64,000 nt of DNA from Siccirubricoccus phaeus (GCF_008360935.1 NZ_SRXO01000005.1:276108-340107); one strand, 5' to 3'; shown: positions 1 to 9,412, counted from the first letter of the stretch. Translations and numbers: made by a program. The notes: generated from the letters alone by a model not told the origin.

Positions 1-388
1 CACCCCCCCCCACCCCCACCCCCCCCCGGCGGCCCCGGCCGGCCCGCCCGCCCCCCGGCCGCCACGGCGCTGCCCTGAAAAACCGAGATGTCCGGGGCGG
101 CCTCGCCCCGCCTGGCCCGAACGGTCCCCGTTCCGACCAGGCGGAGGCCGCCCCAGGCCTGCCGAATCATGCCCGGCGACAATAGGACAGTGTCAGGGGA
201 AGGCGGCAAGCCTGGGGCGGCCGCACCACCATCCGGCCATAAACCCATCCTGCGGCGCATGGCCGGCCGGCAGCCTGGGCCGGGTGTCATGCCCGGGCGG
301 CTCATCCCGCGCCGCGGCCAGCCGGCAGCCCGGGCCGGTGTCATGCCCTGGGCGGCTGCGCCACGCCGCGGCACCCCCTCGGGGCATC
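1..388. other. Gene-free, very GC-rich left edge
   Basis: I see no credible gene here. The first 60 bases are almost pure C/G with long C runs, and the rest is low-complexity GC-rich sequence containing a short tandem repeat (266-375). The stop codon of the minus-strand DUF1501 gene follows at 389, so this stretch is its 3' flank. Frames that stay open across it are Pro/Arg/Gly/Ala-rich, as expected by chance at this base composition. Confidence 0.6.
266..375. repeat. Two-copy 55-bp tandem repeat
   Basis: The units at 266-320 and 321-375 both start GCCGGCAGCC and share a GTGTCATGCCC core, with several substitutions and small indels. A more decayed copy may precede them, since a related GGCAAGCCTGGGGCGG string lies near 208. 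The repeat is downstream of the minus-strand DUF1501 gene and shows no coding signal. Confidence 0.6.
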
Positions 389-1597
389 CTACCCCCGGGC
401 GAAGGCCGCCGGCCGGCCGGGGGCCAGCTCCTCCGCCACCTGGCGGAAGGCGTCGCGGTAATCCGTGGCGACGCTGAGATCCACGCCCTCCTCAAGCTCC
501 TCCGGCCCCAGCCCCGGCCAGGGGCCGAAATGCCGCGCGAGGCCGAAGCGGCGTCCGCCGCCGAAGGCAAAGACCACCCCGGCGCGGCCGTGATCAGTGC
601 CCTCGCTGCGGTTGGAGCGGAGGCGGCGGCCGAATTCGCTGGCCACCAGCACCGTCCAGGGCCGCCCGAGCTCCGCCAGATCGGCATCCAGCGCCGCCAG
701 CCCGTTGGAGAGGGTGCGCACCCGCTCGGCGAAGCGGCCCGGCTGGCCTTCATGCGTGTCCCAGCCGCCGAGATCGACCGTGGCCGCGGCCAGGCCGGGA
801 ATGAGCTTCGCCACCTGCGCCACCGTGGCCAGGGCGTTGCCGAACCCGCCGACCCTGGCGTAGTCCGCCCCCGCGGCGGGTTCGTAGCGCTGCAGCTTGC
901 CGTCCGCGCCGCGCGGCAGGCGCTGGTCCAGCGCCGCCAGCCCGGCCAGCGCGTCCCGCCCGGCTGCCGCCGCCTGGCCGGCGCCGCGGCGGTGCAGCGC
1001 CTCCAGCATCGCCGCGCCGAATTCGCCCCCCGGCGGCGCCAGCCCTTCCGCCAGGTTGGCCACGGCCAGGGCATGGCGGGCACCGATCATTTCCTTGGCC
1101 AGCCCGCCCTGGGCGGACAGGCCGATGACCGGGGCGCCGGCAGGGGTGGCGCCGGCAGCCCAGCGGCCCAGCCAGCCTTCCTTCTCCGGCGTCTCGCCAC
1201 GGCTGCCGCCGCCCCAGCCCATCAGGGCCTGGGCCTCGAAATGGCTGCGCGTCGTCAGCGGGACGCCGGCCGCCGGCCAGATGGCCATGCGCCCGTCGCG
1301 CCAGATCTCGGCCAGGGGCGCGGCTTCGGCATGCAGGCGGAAATCGGTCTCCGACGAGGCTTCCAGCCGATGGCCGTTGGCCGCCTTCAGGCTGGCCGGG
1401 CGCGCCGCGTTGAAGGCCTCGTCGTCGGCCGGGGAAAGGAAATTCAGCCCGTCCATGCCGCCCCGCAGGCTGACCAGCACCAGCAGGGGCGCCGGCCGTC
1501 CCGGATCGGCGGCGAAGGCCAGGCGGCGCAGCCCGGGCAGCAGGGCGCCGGCGAGGCCGGCCCGCAACAGGCCACGGCGGTCGAGGAGGAGAGTCAT
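389..1597 (-). CDS. DUF1501 domain-containing protein, Tat-exported
   Basis: This 402-residue protein opens with a twin-arginine-type signal: DRRGLLRAG at residues 6-14, then a hydrophobic stretch and an AFA cleavage region near 29. The GGMDGLN motif (46-52) and GGWDTHEG (about 275) are hallmarks of DUF1501, a family related to the alkaline phosphatase/sulfatase fold with no settled activity. The gene lies 12 bases downstream of a DUF1800 gene. The DUF1800-DUF1501 pair is widely conserved, and the two products are assumed to act together in the periplasm or at the cell surface. The ATG at 1597 is chosen because it places the Tat motif at the N-terminus. Family assignment is firm; the function is not known. 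Confidence 0.92.
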   Translation of the reverse strand: MTLLLDRRGLLRAGLAGALLPGLRRLAFAADPGRPAPLLVLVSLRGGMDGLNFLSPADDEAFNAARPASLKAANGHRLEASSETDFRLHAEAAPLAEIWRDGRMAIWPAAGVPLTTRSHFEAQALMGWGGGSRGETPEKEGWLGRWAAGATPAGAPVIGLSAQGGLAKEMIGARHALAVANLAEGLAPPGGEFGAAMLEALHRRGAGQAAAAGRDALAGLAALDQRLPRGADGKLQRYEPAAGADYARVGGFGNALATVAQVAKLIPGLAAATVDLGGWDTHEGQPGRFAERVRTLSNGLAALDADLAELGRPWTVLVASEFGRRLRSNRSEGTDHGRAGVVFAFGGGRRFGLARHFGPWPGLGPEELEEGVDLSVATDYRDAFRQVAEELAPGRPAAFARG

Positions 1598-1609
1598 GCG
1601 CGGCGCCCC

Positions 1610-3178
1610 TCAGGTCGTCTGGAAGGCCGGGGCGGCGAGCACCCAGCCGGCGAGTTCGCCGATCTCGGCCGGATTTGGCCGGGGGTTGCGGCCGGCCGCC
1701 TCCCATACCCCGGCAATGGTCGCAGCCGTCGCCCTGGCCTCGGCCCCGAGCGCCGGCGCGGCCAGGGCCAGCAGCACCGCCTCGACGGGCTGCTCGGCCA
1801 ATTCCTCGCGGCGCGGCGAGACCCCGCTGCCCCAGCGGTTCTGCCCCAGGGCGAGGGCGATGCCCCAGCGCGTCCGCAGCGCGCTGGCGCCCAGATAGGG
1901 CCAGCCCTCCACCGGCTGCCCGTCCGGCGCGCCCCAGCCGAACAGCAACTGGCCGGCCGGGGCCATCTGCCCGAGCAATTGCAGGGTCGGGGTGAAGGGC
2001 AGGTCCAGCGCCCGCGCCCCGGCGGCGATGACGTCGAGCGGCCGGCGCACCCGGCCGAGCCCCGCCTGGGTGATCTCCGGCCCCAGCAGCAGCGCCCGGG
2101 TCACCCGGGCGATCTGGTCCGGGGCGGTGGCATGGCGGAGGAATTCCCGTTCCCCCCGGGCGATGGCGGCCTCCGGCGCCTTCTCCCCGATCAGGAAGCG
2201 GGCGAGCTTGGTGCAGACGAAGCGCGCGGTGGCCGGGTGGGTGGCGAGCGCATCCAGCACCGCGCGGCCATCCGCCATGTCCGGGGCGAAGGGCTCCAGC
2301 TCCAGCCCCAGGAAGCGCTTCTGGTAGGGGTCGTGCCAGCCGGCGACATAGGCGAATTCGCCGGTGCGCGGCAGCCGCCGGCTGGGGTCCAGCGGCTGGC
2401 TGTTGGCGATGCTCCAGCCGGTCAGGGCGCGGGCAGCTTCCCAGACATCGGCATCGACATAGCCGGCCGGCCGGCCATCCGGCAGCTTCGGCACGTCCCG
2501 CGCGGTGCGGGCGGCGCCGAAATAGGCCGGCCGGCCCATGGTGTGCAGCTCCAGCAGCTCCCGCGCGTAATTCTCGTTGGGCGCGCCGGCGCGGCTGGAG
2601 GCGTTGCTGAGATAGGCGAGCATGGCGGGGCTGGTCGCCATGGCTTCCAGCAGGGCGCGGAAATTGCCCAGCGCATGGGCGCGGACGCGCCGGTCATGAT
2701 CGACGATCGAGACCAGCACGGAGGGGCCCGTCGCGGTCGAGACGTGGAAATGGTCGTGCCAGAATTCCACCAGCCGCTCGCGGAGCTGGGCTTCCGCCGC
2801 CACCTTGCGCAGCACCGTCGCGGCCAGCAGCTCCAGCCTCGGGCGCTCCCGCTCCGTCGGCGGCACCGGCGCCTCACGGGTGCCGATAAGCTGCCAATTC
2901 TCTTCCTGGCTGGCCCGCAGGGCGCGCAGCGGGCGGTCCTCGCTGATGACCGGCTCGCCCGGGGCCGGCGCGTAGCGGATGGGCAGCCGCAGGGCGTCCA
3001 GCCTTTCGAGCAGGGCGGGCTCCTCGGCGGGCAGCGCGAGTTGCTGCTCGACCCATGGCCCCAGCCCCTGGCGGGCGAGGCGGGCTGCCTCCCCCGGCCG
3101 GGCGCCGTAGGCAGCGCGGGCCAGCACGCGATGCGCCGCGGCTTCGTCCAGCGCCGGGATCGTGACCGCTCCCGTCAT
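1610..3178 (-). CDS. DUF1800 domain-containing protein
   Basis: This is a 522-residue DUF1800 protein. Family signatures are visible: FWHDHFHVS at 139-147 and NENYARELLELHTMG at 201-215, the histidine-rich and NxNxARExxELHT-type blocks. It is the first gene of a two-gene minus-strand unit with the DUF1501 gene, separated by 12 bases. No clear signal peptide is seen after the ATG at 3178; the Tat signal is on its DUF1501 partner. The biochemical function of the family is unknown. Length is normal for the family and nothing looks broken. Confidence 0.92.
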   Translation of the reverse strand: MTGAVTIPALDEAAAHRVLARAAYGARPGEAARLARQGLGPWVEQQLALPAEEPALLERLDALRLPIRYAPAPGEPVISEDRPLRALRASQEENWQLIGTREAPVPPTERERPRLELLAATVLRKVAAEAQLRERLVEFWHDHFHVSTATGPSVLVSIVDHDRRVRAHALGNFRALLEAMATSPAMLAYLSNASSRAGAPNENYARELLELHTMGRPAYFGAARTARDVPKLPDGRPAGYVDADVWEAARALTGWSIANSQPLDPSRRLPRTGEFAYVAGWHDPYQKRFLGLELEPFAPDMADGRAVLDALATHPATARFVCTKLARFLIGEKAPEAAIARGEREFLRHATAPDQIARVTRALLLGPEITQAGLGRVRRPLDVIAAGARALDLPFTPTLQLLGQMAPAGQLLFGWGAPDGQPVEGWPYLGASALRTRWGIALALGQNRWGSGVSPRREELAEQPVEAVLLALAAPALGAEARATAATIAGVWEAAGRNPRPNPAEIGELAGWVLAAPAFQTT

Positions 3179-3315
3179 GGCCGTCTCGCTTGCTCCGACA
3201 TGGCTGCCGGCACCCTATCGCTCACGGCCTGCGGGCGTCGAGTGAACTCGGGTCACGGAAATGGCCATCCGCCGGGCCGCTGGACAGGAAGGCCGGGCTT
3301 CGCCATAGGTGCCGC

Positions 3316-4447
3316 ATGCGCGCCGACGCCGAATCCCTGAACGAGCAGATCACCGCCTCGGTGTCCCTGCTGAGGAGGCATCTTTGACTGGGATGCCGCC
3401 CTGCGCCGCCTGGATGAGCTGAACGCCAGGGCGGAAGACCCCAGCCTGTGGAACGATGCCGCGGCAGCGAACAAGCTGATGCGCGAGCGGTCCCGCCTGG
3501 CCGACCAGATCGAGGGCGTGCAGAAGCTGGAGCGCGCCGTCGCCGATGCGCTGGAGCTGGTGGAGCTGGCCGAGGCGGAGGGCGACCAGGCGACGGCCGA
3601 CGCCGCCGTCGCCGACCTCACCGCGCTGGCCGCCGAGGCGAAAAGGCGGGAAATCGAGAGCCTGCTGTCCGGCGAGGCGGATGCCAATGACGCCTATCTG
3701 GAAGTGAATGCCGGCGTCGGCGGCACGGAAGCCCAGGACTGGGCCGAGATGCTGCTGCGCATGTACCAGCGCTGGGCGGAGCAGCATGGCTACAAGGTGG
3801 TGCTGACGGAACGCAGTGACGGCGAGGAGGCCGGCATCAAATCGGCCACGCTGCAGGTCAGCGGCCCCAACGCCTATGGCTGGCTGAAGACCGAGACGGG
3901 GGTGCACCGGCTGGTGCGCATCAGCCCCTTCGGCGGCAATGACAAGCGGCAGACCAGCTTCGCCAGCGTCTATGTCTATCCGGTGATCGACGACCGGATC
4001 GAGATCGAGATCAACCCGGCGGATCTGAAGGTGGACACCTTCCGCGCGAGCGGCGCCGGCGGGCAGCATGTGAACAAGACGGAATCGGGGGTGCGGTTCA
4101 CGCATATTCCCACCGGCATCATCGCCGCCTCCACCCAGGACCGCAGCCAGCACCGCAACCGGGCCATCGCCATGGAGATGCTGAAGGCGCGGCTTTACGA
4201 GCTGGAGCTGCGCAAGCGCGAGGCGGTGACGGATGCGGTGGAGGCCGGCAAGACGGATATCGGCTGGGGCCACCAGATCCGGAATTACGTTCTGCAGCCC
4301 TACCAGCTCGTGAAGGACCTGCGGACGAACCTGGAAAAGGGCAATCCGGCGGCGGTGCTGGATGGCGATCTGGACGAGTTCATGGCAGCGGCGCTGGCGG
4401 CACGGGTTGGCGCGACGCGGTCGGAGGCCAGCGCGGCGGCGCGGTGA
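3316..4447 (+). CDS. prfB: Peptide chain release factor 2, made by +1 programmed frameshift
   Basis: RF2 recognises UGA and UAA stop codons and triggers peptide release. Twenty-three codons run from ATG 3316 to an in-frame TGA at 3385-3387. Reading resumes one base later (GAC, 3386) and continues to the TGA at 4445-4447, giving 376 residues. The join reads LLRRHL then [15 protein letters not shown], matching the usual RF2 N-terminus. The SPF codon-recognition motif lies near residue 203 ([14 protein letters not shown]) and the peptidyl-hydrolase GGQ loop near 246 ([13 protein letters not shown]). The gene stands alone and is convergent with the luciferase-family genes. Annotation that ignores the frameshift would call a truncated 322-residue protein starting near 3479. 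Confidence 0.96.
3373..3388 (+). promoter_or_regulatory. prfB: prfB +1 frameshift signal
   Basis: A perfect Shine-Dalgarno-like AGGAGG (3373-3378) is followed by a 3-base spacer (CAT) and the slippery CTT TGA C (3382-3388). This is the layout of the E. coli prfB autoregulatory site, with the SD element three bases before the CUU codon and UGA followed by C. When RF2 is scarce the ribosome pauses at UGA and slips forward one base to make full-length RF2. Confidence 0.96.
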
Positions 4448-4604
4448 TTGAGGGAGGGGCGCTGGTTGCGGCAGTGCCGCAACCCCTCAAACTCCCTTTG
4501 AACCCTCGAGTTTTGCGTCTCGACCGTCGCGCCTGAAACTCATGGTTTCCAAAGGCCCTTCGGCCTTTGGCGAGGGGAGTTTGAGGGGAGCAGAGCTCCC
4601 CTCA
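4448..4604. repeat. Family B paired-hairpin repeat between convergent genes (copy B1)
   Basis: Starts directly after the prfB stop with TTGAGGGAGGGGC and ends in a perfect 9-bp hairpin (4583-4591 / 4595-4603, loop AGA). Between them are inverted CTCAAACTCC / GGAGTTTGAG arms and the hairpin CCAAAGGCCCTTCGGCCTTTGG. The last bases contain the TGA stop of the minus-strand oxidoreductase gene. It probably terminates transcription from both sides. Related copies lie at 9.1, 17.2, 25.7, 29.6, 35.7, 44.2, 51.1, 53.0 and 56.1 kb. Confidence 0.75.
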
Positions 4605-5627
4605 AAGGGCCTCCGCCGCGACCCGCAGGGCCTCGATCGTGGCGCCGGTCAGCACCACCGTCCCGATCTTCCCTTCCTTCGCCACCGCCTTCCAATCCTG
4701 CAGCCGCCCGCGCACCCGGTCCGCCGGCCCCACCAGCGCGATCTGGTCCACCAGCGCGTCCGGCACCGCCGCCGCCGCTTCCTTCTTCTTCCCGTCGAAA
4801 TACAGATCCTGGATGGCCCTGGCGGCATCCGGGAAGCCCAGCCGGATGCAGTAGTCGTTGTAGAAATTCTTCCCCCTTGCCCCCATGCCGCCGATATAGA
4901 GCGCGAGTTCCGGCTTCACCGCCTCCCGACAGGCCTGCAGGTCGTCGCCGATGCGGATCTTGGTGTAGGGCGCGATGTCGAAGCCGCTGAGATCGGCCGG
5001 CTTGCCCGCCTTCACCCGGCCTTCCAGCGTCGGCTTCACCACCGCATCGGCGCCTTCCGGCGACATGAAGATCGGCAAATTGCCGTCCGCGATCTCGCCG
5101 GAAAGCCGCATGCCGCCCGGGGTGATGGAGGCCGTGTAGAACTTCATCGGCTTGCCGTGGAGGATGCTCTTCAGCGGCTTGCCCAGCCCCGTCGCATCCG
5201 GGCCCTCATAGGGGATGGTGTAGTGCGGGCCGCGATGGGTCAGCGGCGCCTCCCGCGCGATGACCTGCTGGATGATGGAGATGTATTCCCGCGTCCGCTC
5301 CAGCGGCTTGCCATAGGCTGTGCCGTGCCAGCCCTCCACCACCTGCGGGCCGGAAGGGCCGACGCCGCAAAGGAAGCGGTCGCCGGAGAGAAGCTGCAAG
5401 GTCATCGCCGTCATCGCCGCGCAGGCCGGCGTGCGGCCCGGCATCTGCATGATGCCGGTGCCCGCCTTGATGCGCGTGGTGCGCGCCAGCACCCAGGCGA
5501 CGGGGCTGACCGCATCGCTGCCATAGGCCTCCCCGCACCAGACGGAGGCGAAGCCGAGCTTCTCCGCTTCCAGCACGAGTTCCATGTCGAGGCCGGCATT
5601 CATGCCGAGGGTGATGCCGAGCTGCAT
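4602..5627 (-). CDS. LLM class flavin-dependent oxidoreductase
   Basis: This 341-residue protein has the luciferase-like monooxygenase (LLM) fold. It begins MQLGITLGMNAGLDMELVLE, followed by GFASVWCGEAYG and a RIKAGTGIMQ strand, which mark the TIM-barrel of the F420/FMN-dependent family. I chose ATG 5627 because homology starts there; the frame is open much further upstream but is only a shadow of the next gene. It follows a second LLM gene by 5 bases, so the two are probably co-transcribed, and both diverge from fbiC, which suggests F420 rather than FMN as cofactor (inference). The substrate cannot be told. Its TGA stop lies inside the repeat hairpin at 4583-4603. Confidence 0.88.
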   Translation of the reverse strand: MQLGITLGMNAGLDMELVLEAEKLGFASVWCGEAYGSDAVSPVAWVLARTTRIKAGTGIMQMPGRTPACAAMTAMTLQLLSGDRFLCGVGPSGPQVVEGWHGTAYGKPLERTREYISIIQQVIAREAPLTHRGPHYTIPYEGPDATGLGKPLKSILHGKPMKFYTASITPGGMRLSGEIADGNLPIFMSPEGADAVVKPTLEGRVKAGKPADLSGFDIAPYTKIRIGDDLQACREAVKPELALYIGGMGARGKNFYNDYCIRLGFPDAARAIQDLYFDGKKKEAAAAVPDALVDQIALVGPADRVRGRLQDWKAVAKEGKIGTVVLTGATIEALRVAAEAL

Positions 5628-5632
5628 GGGGT

Positions 5633-6586
5633 TCAGACCTTGGCCAGGATGGTGTCGGCGAAGCTGCGCATGGCGGCGAGGACGGCATCGGCATCGCCGC
5701 CCGGGAAGGTGAGGTCGACGGAAGTGACGCCGAGCGTCTTCAGCGCGCGCAGATCCTCGACGATCGCCGCCGCCTCGCCGGAAAAGAGCCGGCGCTCGCC
5801 GTCGCCGGCCTTGGCCGGCACCTCCGGCCCGTATCTCTGCACCCGATAGGCCAGCCCGACCGCCGCCGGGTCCCGCCCCGCTTCCGCCGTCAGCTTGCGC
5901 AGCCTGGCGACGCCGGCCTCGTAGCGCTTCAGGCCGTCCAGCGGGAAGGCGGGGTTCGTGCCGATCGGGTACCAGGCATCGCCGAGCTTCGCGGTACGGC
6001 GCAAAGCCGGCCCGCTCTCGCCGCCCACCCAGATGGGCGGGTGCGGCTGCTGCACCGGCTTGGGCGCGAAGCTGATATCGCCGAAGCGGACGTATTCGCC
6101 GGCGAATTCCGGCGCTTCCGCCGCCCACAGCGCCTTGCAGGCCAGGATGTATTCATCCGTCACCTTCCCCCGGGCGGCGAAGGGCGCGGTCTGCAGCGCG
6201 AGGAATTCCTCCTCCAGCCAGCCGGCGCCGATGCCCACCGTCAGCCGCCCTTCCGACAGCACGTCGATGGTCGCCAGCATCTTGGCCGTCAGCACCGCCG
6301 GCCGGTGCGGCACCACCATGACGGAGGTGACGAAGCGCAGCGTCTTCGTCTTGGCCGCGAGGAAGGCGATCTCGGTGAGCTGGTCATGCCGCTCCCCGCG
6401 CGAGGTCGCGGGGAATTCGCCGGTATCCGTATAGGGGTATTTCGCGTGGATGTTCCGGGGGATGACCACATGGTCGCTGACCGTGGCATAGGCGAAGCCC
6501 ATCGCCTCCGCCTCCTGGCACAGAAGGGTGAGGGGGACGTTGCGGGCCATCGGGCCGCCGACCGGCGCGCTGAAGCCGAATTGCAT
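5633..6586 (-). CDS. LLM class F420-dependent oxidoreductase
   Basis: This is a 317-residue luciferase-family oxidoreductase. The N-terminus (MQFGFSAPVGGP), the SDHVVIP motif, RLTVGIGAGWLEEEF and PPIWVGGESGPALRRTAKLG are typical of the probable F420-dependent LLM group (TIGR03619-like). It is the promoter-proximal gene of a two-gene unit, and its stop is 5 bases before the second LLM gene. The start at ATG 6586 leaves about 126 bases to the divergent fbiC gene, room for two promoters. The neighbourhood makes F420H2 the likely cofactor. The substrate is unknown. Confidence 0.88.
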   Translation of the reverse strand: MQFGFSAPVGGPMARNVPLTLLCQEAEAMGFAYATVSDHVVIPRNIHAKYPYTDTGEFPATSRGERHDQLTEIAFLAAKTKTLRFVTSVMVVPHRPAVLTAKMLATIDVLSEGRLTVGIGAGWLEEEFLALQTAPFAARGKVTDEYILACKALWAAEAPEFAGEYVRFGDISFAPKPVQQPHPPIWVGGESGPALRRTAKLGDAWYPIGTNPAFPLDGLKRYEAGVARLRKLTAEAGRDPAAVGLAYRVQRYGPEVPAKAGDGERRLFSGEAAAIVEDLRALKTLGVTSVDLTFPGGDADAVLAAMRSFADTILAKV

Positions 6587-6712
6587 CCTGGCTGTCCCTC
6601 CGGGTGTTTCGCGGGGGTCCACTGGACTTCCCTTGGGGGGCGCCCAGATTGCATCCGGGCGGCCTCTGCCACACGATGCGGCTTCCCGGGGTTGCGGGCA
6701 AGGGTGACGGGG

Positions 6713-9073
6713 ATGGATGCGGTGCAGGACCGGCTGCTGGACATGCCATTGGACGCGCTCATGGCGGAAGCGGCGGCGGCGCGCGATGCCGGCCATGGCC
6801 GGGTCATCAGCTATTCGCGGAAGGTGTTCATTCCGCTGACCAAGCTGTGCCGGGATGTGTGCCATTACTGCACCTTCGCGGAAAAGCCGCGCCCCGGCCG
6901 CCCGGCCTATCTGCCGGCGGAGGAAGTGCTGGCCATCGCCCGCGCCGGCGCCGCCGCCGGCTGCACCGAGGCGCTGTTCACCCTGGGCGACAAGCCGGAG
7001 CTGCGCTGGGAGCAGGCACGGCAGGCGCTGGACGCCTTGGGGCACCGGACGACCATCGATTATCTGGTGGCGATGTCCGCCCTGGTGCTGCAGGAAACGG
7101 GGCTGCTGCCGCATGCCAATCCCGGGGTGATGAATCGCGACGAGATCGCCGCGCTGCGGGAGGTCTCGGCGAGCCAGGGCATCATGCTGGAATCCGCCAG
7201 CGCCCGGCTCTGCGAGCCCGGCCAGGTGCACCATGGCAGCCCGGACAAGCACCCGGCGGCGCGGCTGGAGGTGATCCGCCAGGCCGGCGAGCTGCGCGTG
7301 CCCTTCACCACCGGCATTCTCATCGGCATCGGCGAGACGCGGGCGGAAAGGCTGGAGGCGCTGCGGGCCATCGGCGATCTGCATGCGCAGTACGGCCATG
7401 TGCAGGAAGTCATCATCCAGAATTTCCGCGCCAAGCCGGGGACCAAACGGGCCGGGGCGGAGGAGCCGGATCTGGAGGATCTGCTCTGGACCATCGCCGC
7501 GTCGCGGCTGGTGCTGGGGGCGGAGATGAACATCCAGGCGCCGCCCAACCTCTCGCCCGGCGTCTACCAGAAGCTGGTGGCGGCGGGGCTGAATGATTGG
7601 GGCGGCGTCTCGCCGGTGACGATCGACCATGTGAATCCCGAAGCCCCCTGGCCGCATCTGGAGGAGCTGGCGAAGCGCACCGCGGAGGCGGGGAAGGTGC
7701 TGGTGCAGCGCCTGCCGAGCTACCCCGCCTATGTCCGCGTGCCTGATGCCTGGCATGCGCCGAAGGTGGCGGCGAAGCTGCGCCAGGCGAGCGATGCGGA
7801 GGGCTTCGCCCGCGACGACCACTGGTCCCCGGGCGAGACCGTGCCGCCGCCGCAGCGCGCGCCGCGTCTGGCGAGCGTGGATGCCGGGCTGGCGCGGCTG
7901 GTGGAACGTGCGACAGGCGGGGCGCGGCTCGACCCGCCGGAGATCGCCTCGCTGTTCGCCGCGCGGGATGCCGATGCGGCGCATCTGACCCAGGCCGCCG
8001 ACGCGCTGCGCGCGGCGGTGAGCGGCGACACGGTGCGCTACGTGGTGAACCGCAACATCAACTACACCAATATCTGCGGCTATCGCTGCAAATTCTGCGC
8101 CTTCAGCAAGGGCAAGATCCATGAGGCGCTGCGCGGCCCGGCCTATGACCTGGACCTGGCCGAGATCACCCGCCGCGCCGAGGAAGCCTGGGCGCGCGGC
8201 GCCACCGAGGTCTGCCTGCAGGGTGGCATCCACCCCGACTATACCGGCGAGACCTATATCCGCATCTGCGAGGCGATCCGCGCCGCGGTGCCGGGCATGC
8301 ATATCCACGCCTTCTCGCCGCTGGAGGTGACGCAGGGCGCGGCGACGCTCGGCCTCTCGCTCGGCGAATTCCTGGCGCAGCTGAAGGCGGCGGGACTCGG
8401 CACGCTGCCGGGCACGGCGGCGGAGATCCTGGATGACGAGATCCGCGCCATCATCTGCCCGGACAAGGTGAACACGGCGGAATGGGTGGCGGTGGCGCGC
8501 GCCGCGCATGCGCTGGGGCTGCGCACCACCAGCACCATCATGTACGGCCATGTGGAAGGCCCGCTGAACTGGGCGCGGCATTTGCTGGTGCTGCGCGACC
8601 TGCAGCAGGAGACGGGCGGCATCACCGAATTCGTGCCGCTGCCCTTCGTGCACATGGAAGCGCCGATGTATCTGCGCGGGCAGGCCCGCAAGGGCCCGAC
8701 CTTCCGCGAGGCGCTGCTGATGCACAGCATCGCGCGCCTCACGCTGCACCCGCTGATCCCGAACATCCAGACGAGCTGGGTGAAGATGGGGCCGCAGGGC
8801 GCCGCGCTGGCCTTGCGCGCCGGCGCCAACGATCTGGGCGGGACGCTGATGAACGAAAGCATCAGCCGCGCCGCCGGCACGCAGCACGGCCAGGAATTCC
8901 CGCCCGAGGCGATGGAGGAGCTGATCCGCTCCCTCGGCCGCGTGCCGCAGCAGCGCAGCACGCTCTACGGCGAGGTGCCGGCGGAACGCCGCGCCGCCTC
9001 CTTCGGCGCCGCCGAATTGGCGCCGGTGGTGCAGACCGCGCCGCGCCGCCGGCCGGTCGGCCAGCCGGCCTGA
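6713..9073 (+). CDS. fbiC: Fused CofG-CofH: 7,8-didemethyl-8-hydroxy-5-deazariboflavin (FO) synthase
   Basis: This 786-residue protein carries two radical-SAM modules. The first has Cys46, Cys50 and Cys53 (CRDVCHYC, CofG half) and the second Cys455, Cys459 and Cys462 (CGYRCKFC, CofH half). Together these enzymes condense tyrosine with the flavin precursor 5-amino-6-ribitylamino-uracil to make FO, the chromophore of coenzyme F420. The fused form is typical of actinobacteria; many archaea and cyanobacteria have separate genes. ATG 6713 is chosen because the upstream in-frame extension is antisense to the neighbouring gene and matches nothing. Two LLM oxidoreductases diverge from it. The later F420 steps (CofC, CofD, CofE homologues) are not in this window. 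Confidence 0.95.
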   Translation: MDAVQDRLLDMPLDALMAEAAAARDAGHGRVISYSRKVFIPLTKLCRDVCHYCTFAEKPRPGRPAYLPAEEVLAIARAGAAAGCTEALFTLGDKPELRWEQARQALDALGHRTTIDYLVAMSALVLQETGLLPHANPGVMNRDEIAALREVSASQGIMLESASARLCEPGQVHHGSPDKHPAARLEVIRQAGELRVPFTTGILIGIGETRAERLEALRAIGDLHAQYGHVQEVIIQNFRAKPGTKRAGAEEPDLEDLLWTIAASRLVLGAEMNIQAPPNLSPGVYQKLVAAGLNDWGGVSPVTIDHVNPEAPWPHLEELAKRTAEAGKVLVQRLPSYPAYVRVPDAWHAPKVAAKLRQASDAEGFARDDHWSPGETVPPPQRAPRLASVDAGLARLVERATGGARLDPPEIASLFAARDADAAHLTQAADALRAAVSGDTVRYVVNRNINYTNICGYRCKFCAFSKGKIHEALRGPAYDLDLAEITRRAEEAWARGATEVCLQGGIHPDYTGETYIRICEAIRAAVPGMHIHAFSPLEVTQGAATLGLSLGEFLAQLKAAGLGTLPGTAAEILDDEIRAIICPDKVNTAEWVAVARAAHALGLRTTSTIMYGHVEGPLNWARHLLVLRDLQQETGGITEFVPLPFVHMEAPMYLRGQARKGPTFREALLMHSIARLTLHPLIPNIQTSWVKMGPQGAALALRAGANDLGGTLMNESISRAAGTQHGQEFPPEAMEELIRSLGRVPQQRSTLYGEVPAERRAASFGAAELAPVVQTAPRRRPVGQPA

Positions 9074-9412
9074 GCGGGACGGCCGGCACGGTAAACGGGG
9101 GTTCGCCCATTGGCGGCAGCGCCGCCAACCTTCCGCAGAGGGCGCTGCCCGCTGCACTCCCGCCAGGGGGAGGGCTTCCCCTCCGACCCCGCCCTGAGGC
9201 GGCCGGATCCAACCTGCCGGCTGGCTGTTTCCGACCGCTGAACTCTTTCCGCTTTCTGTCCTCGCGCGCCACCGATCGGCGGCGGGCCGCTGGAATTCCG
9301 CGCGCATCAAGGCGGAGATGGCGCGCGGTGCCGGCCCGGGCGAGGTGAGCGCGCCGGCCAGCCGTGCCGCCGGCCGTTGCCGGGGACCGGATCGGTCCCC
9401 GGGCCGCAGCCT
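9074..9412. repeat. Convergent intergenic region with family B-like hairpins (copy B10)
   Basis: This 339-base gap separates fbiC and the malate synthase gene, which run towards each other. It holds GTTCGCCC plus the hairpin GGCGGCAGCGCCGCC near 9111-9125, an AGGGCGCTGCCC block, and near 9384 a GGGGACCGGATCGGTCCCC palindrome. These resemble the divergent form of the family B repeats at 51.1 and 53.0 kb. I see no coding signal and no RNA gene. Confidence 0.5.

Noticed and set aside
284-3340. A 1018-codon open frame on the plus strand, antisense to the DUF1501/DUF1800 genes
   Set aside because: Its composition (Arg/Gly/Ala/Pro with Gln/His) is what the antisense of high-GC genes gives. It has no domain, and the minus-strand genes carry clear family motifs. 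The same applies to the long antisense frames at 4542-5849, 9377-11887, 11918-14485, 17326-19239, 32576-34021 and 59020-61344.
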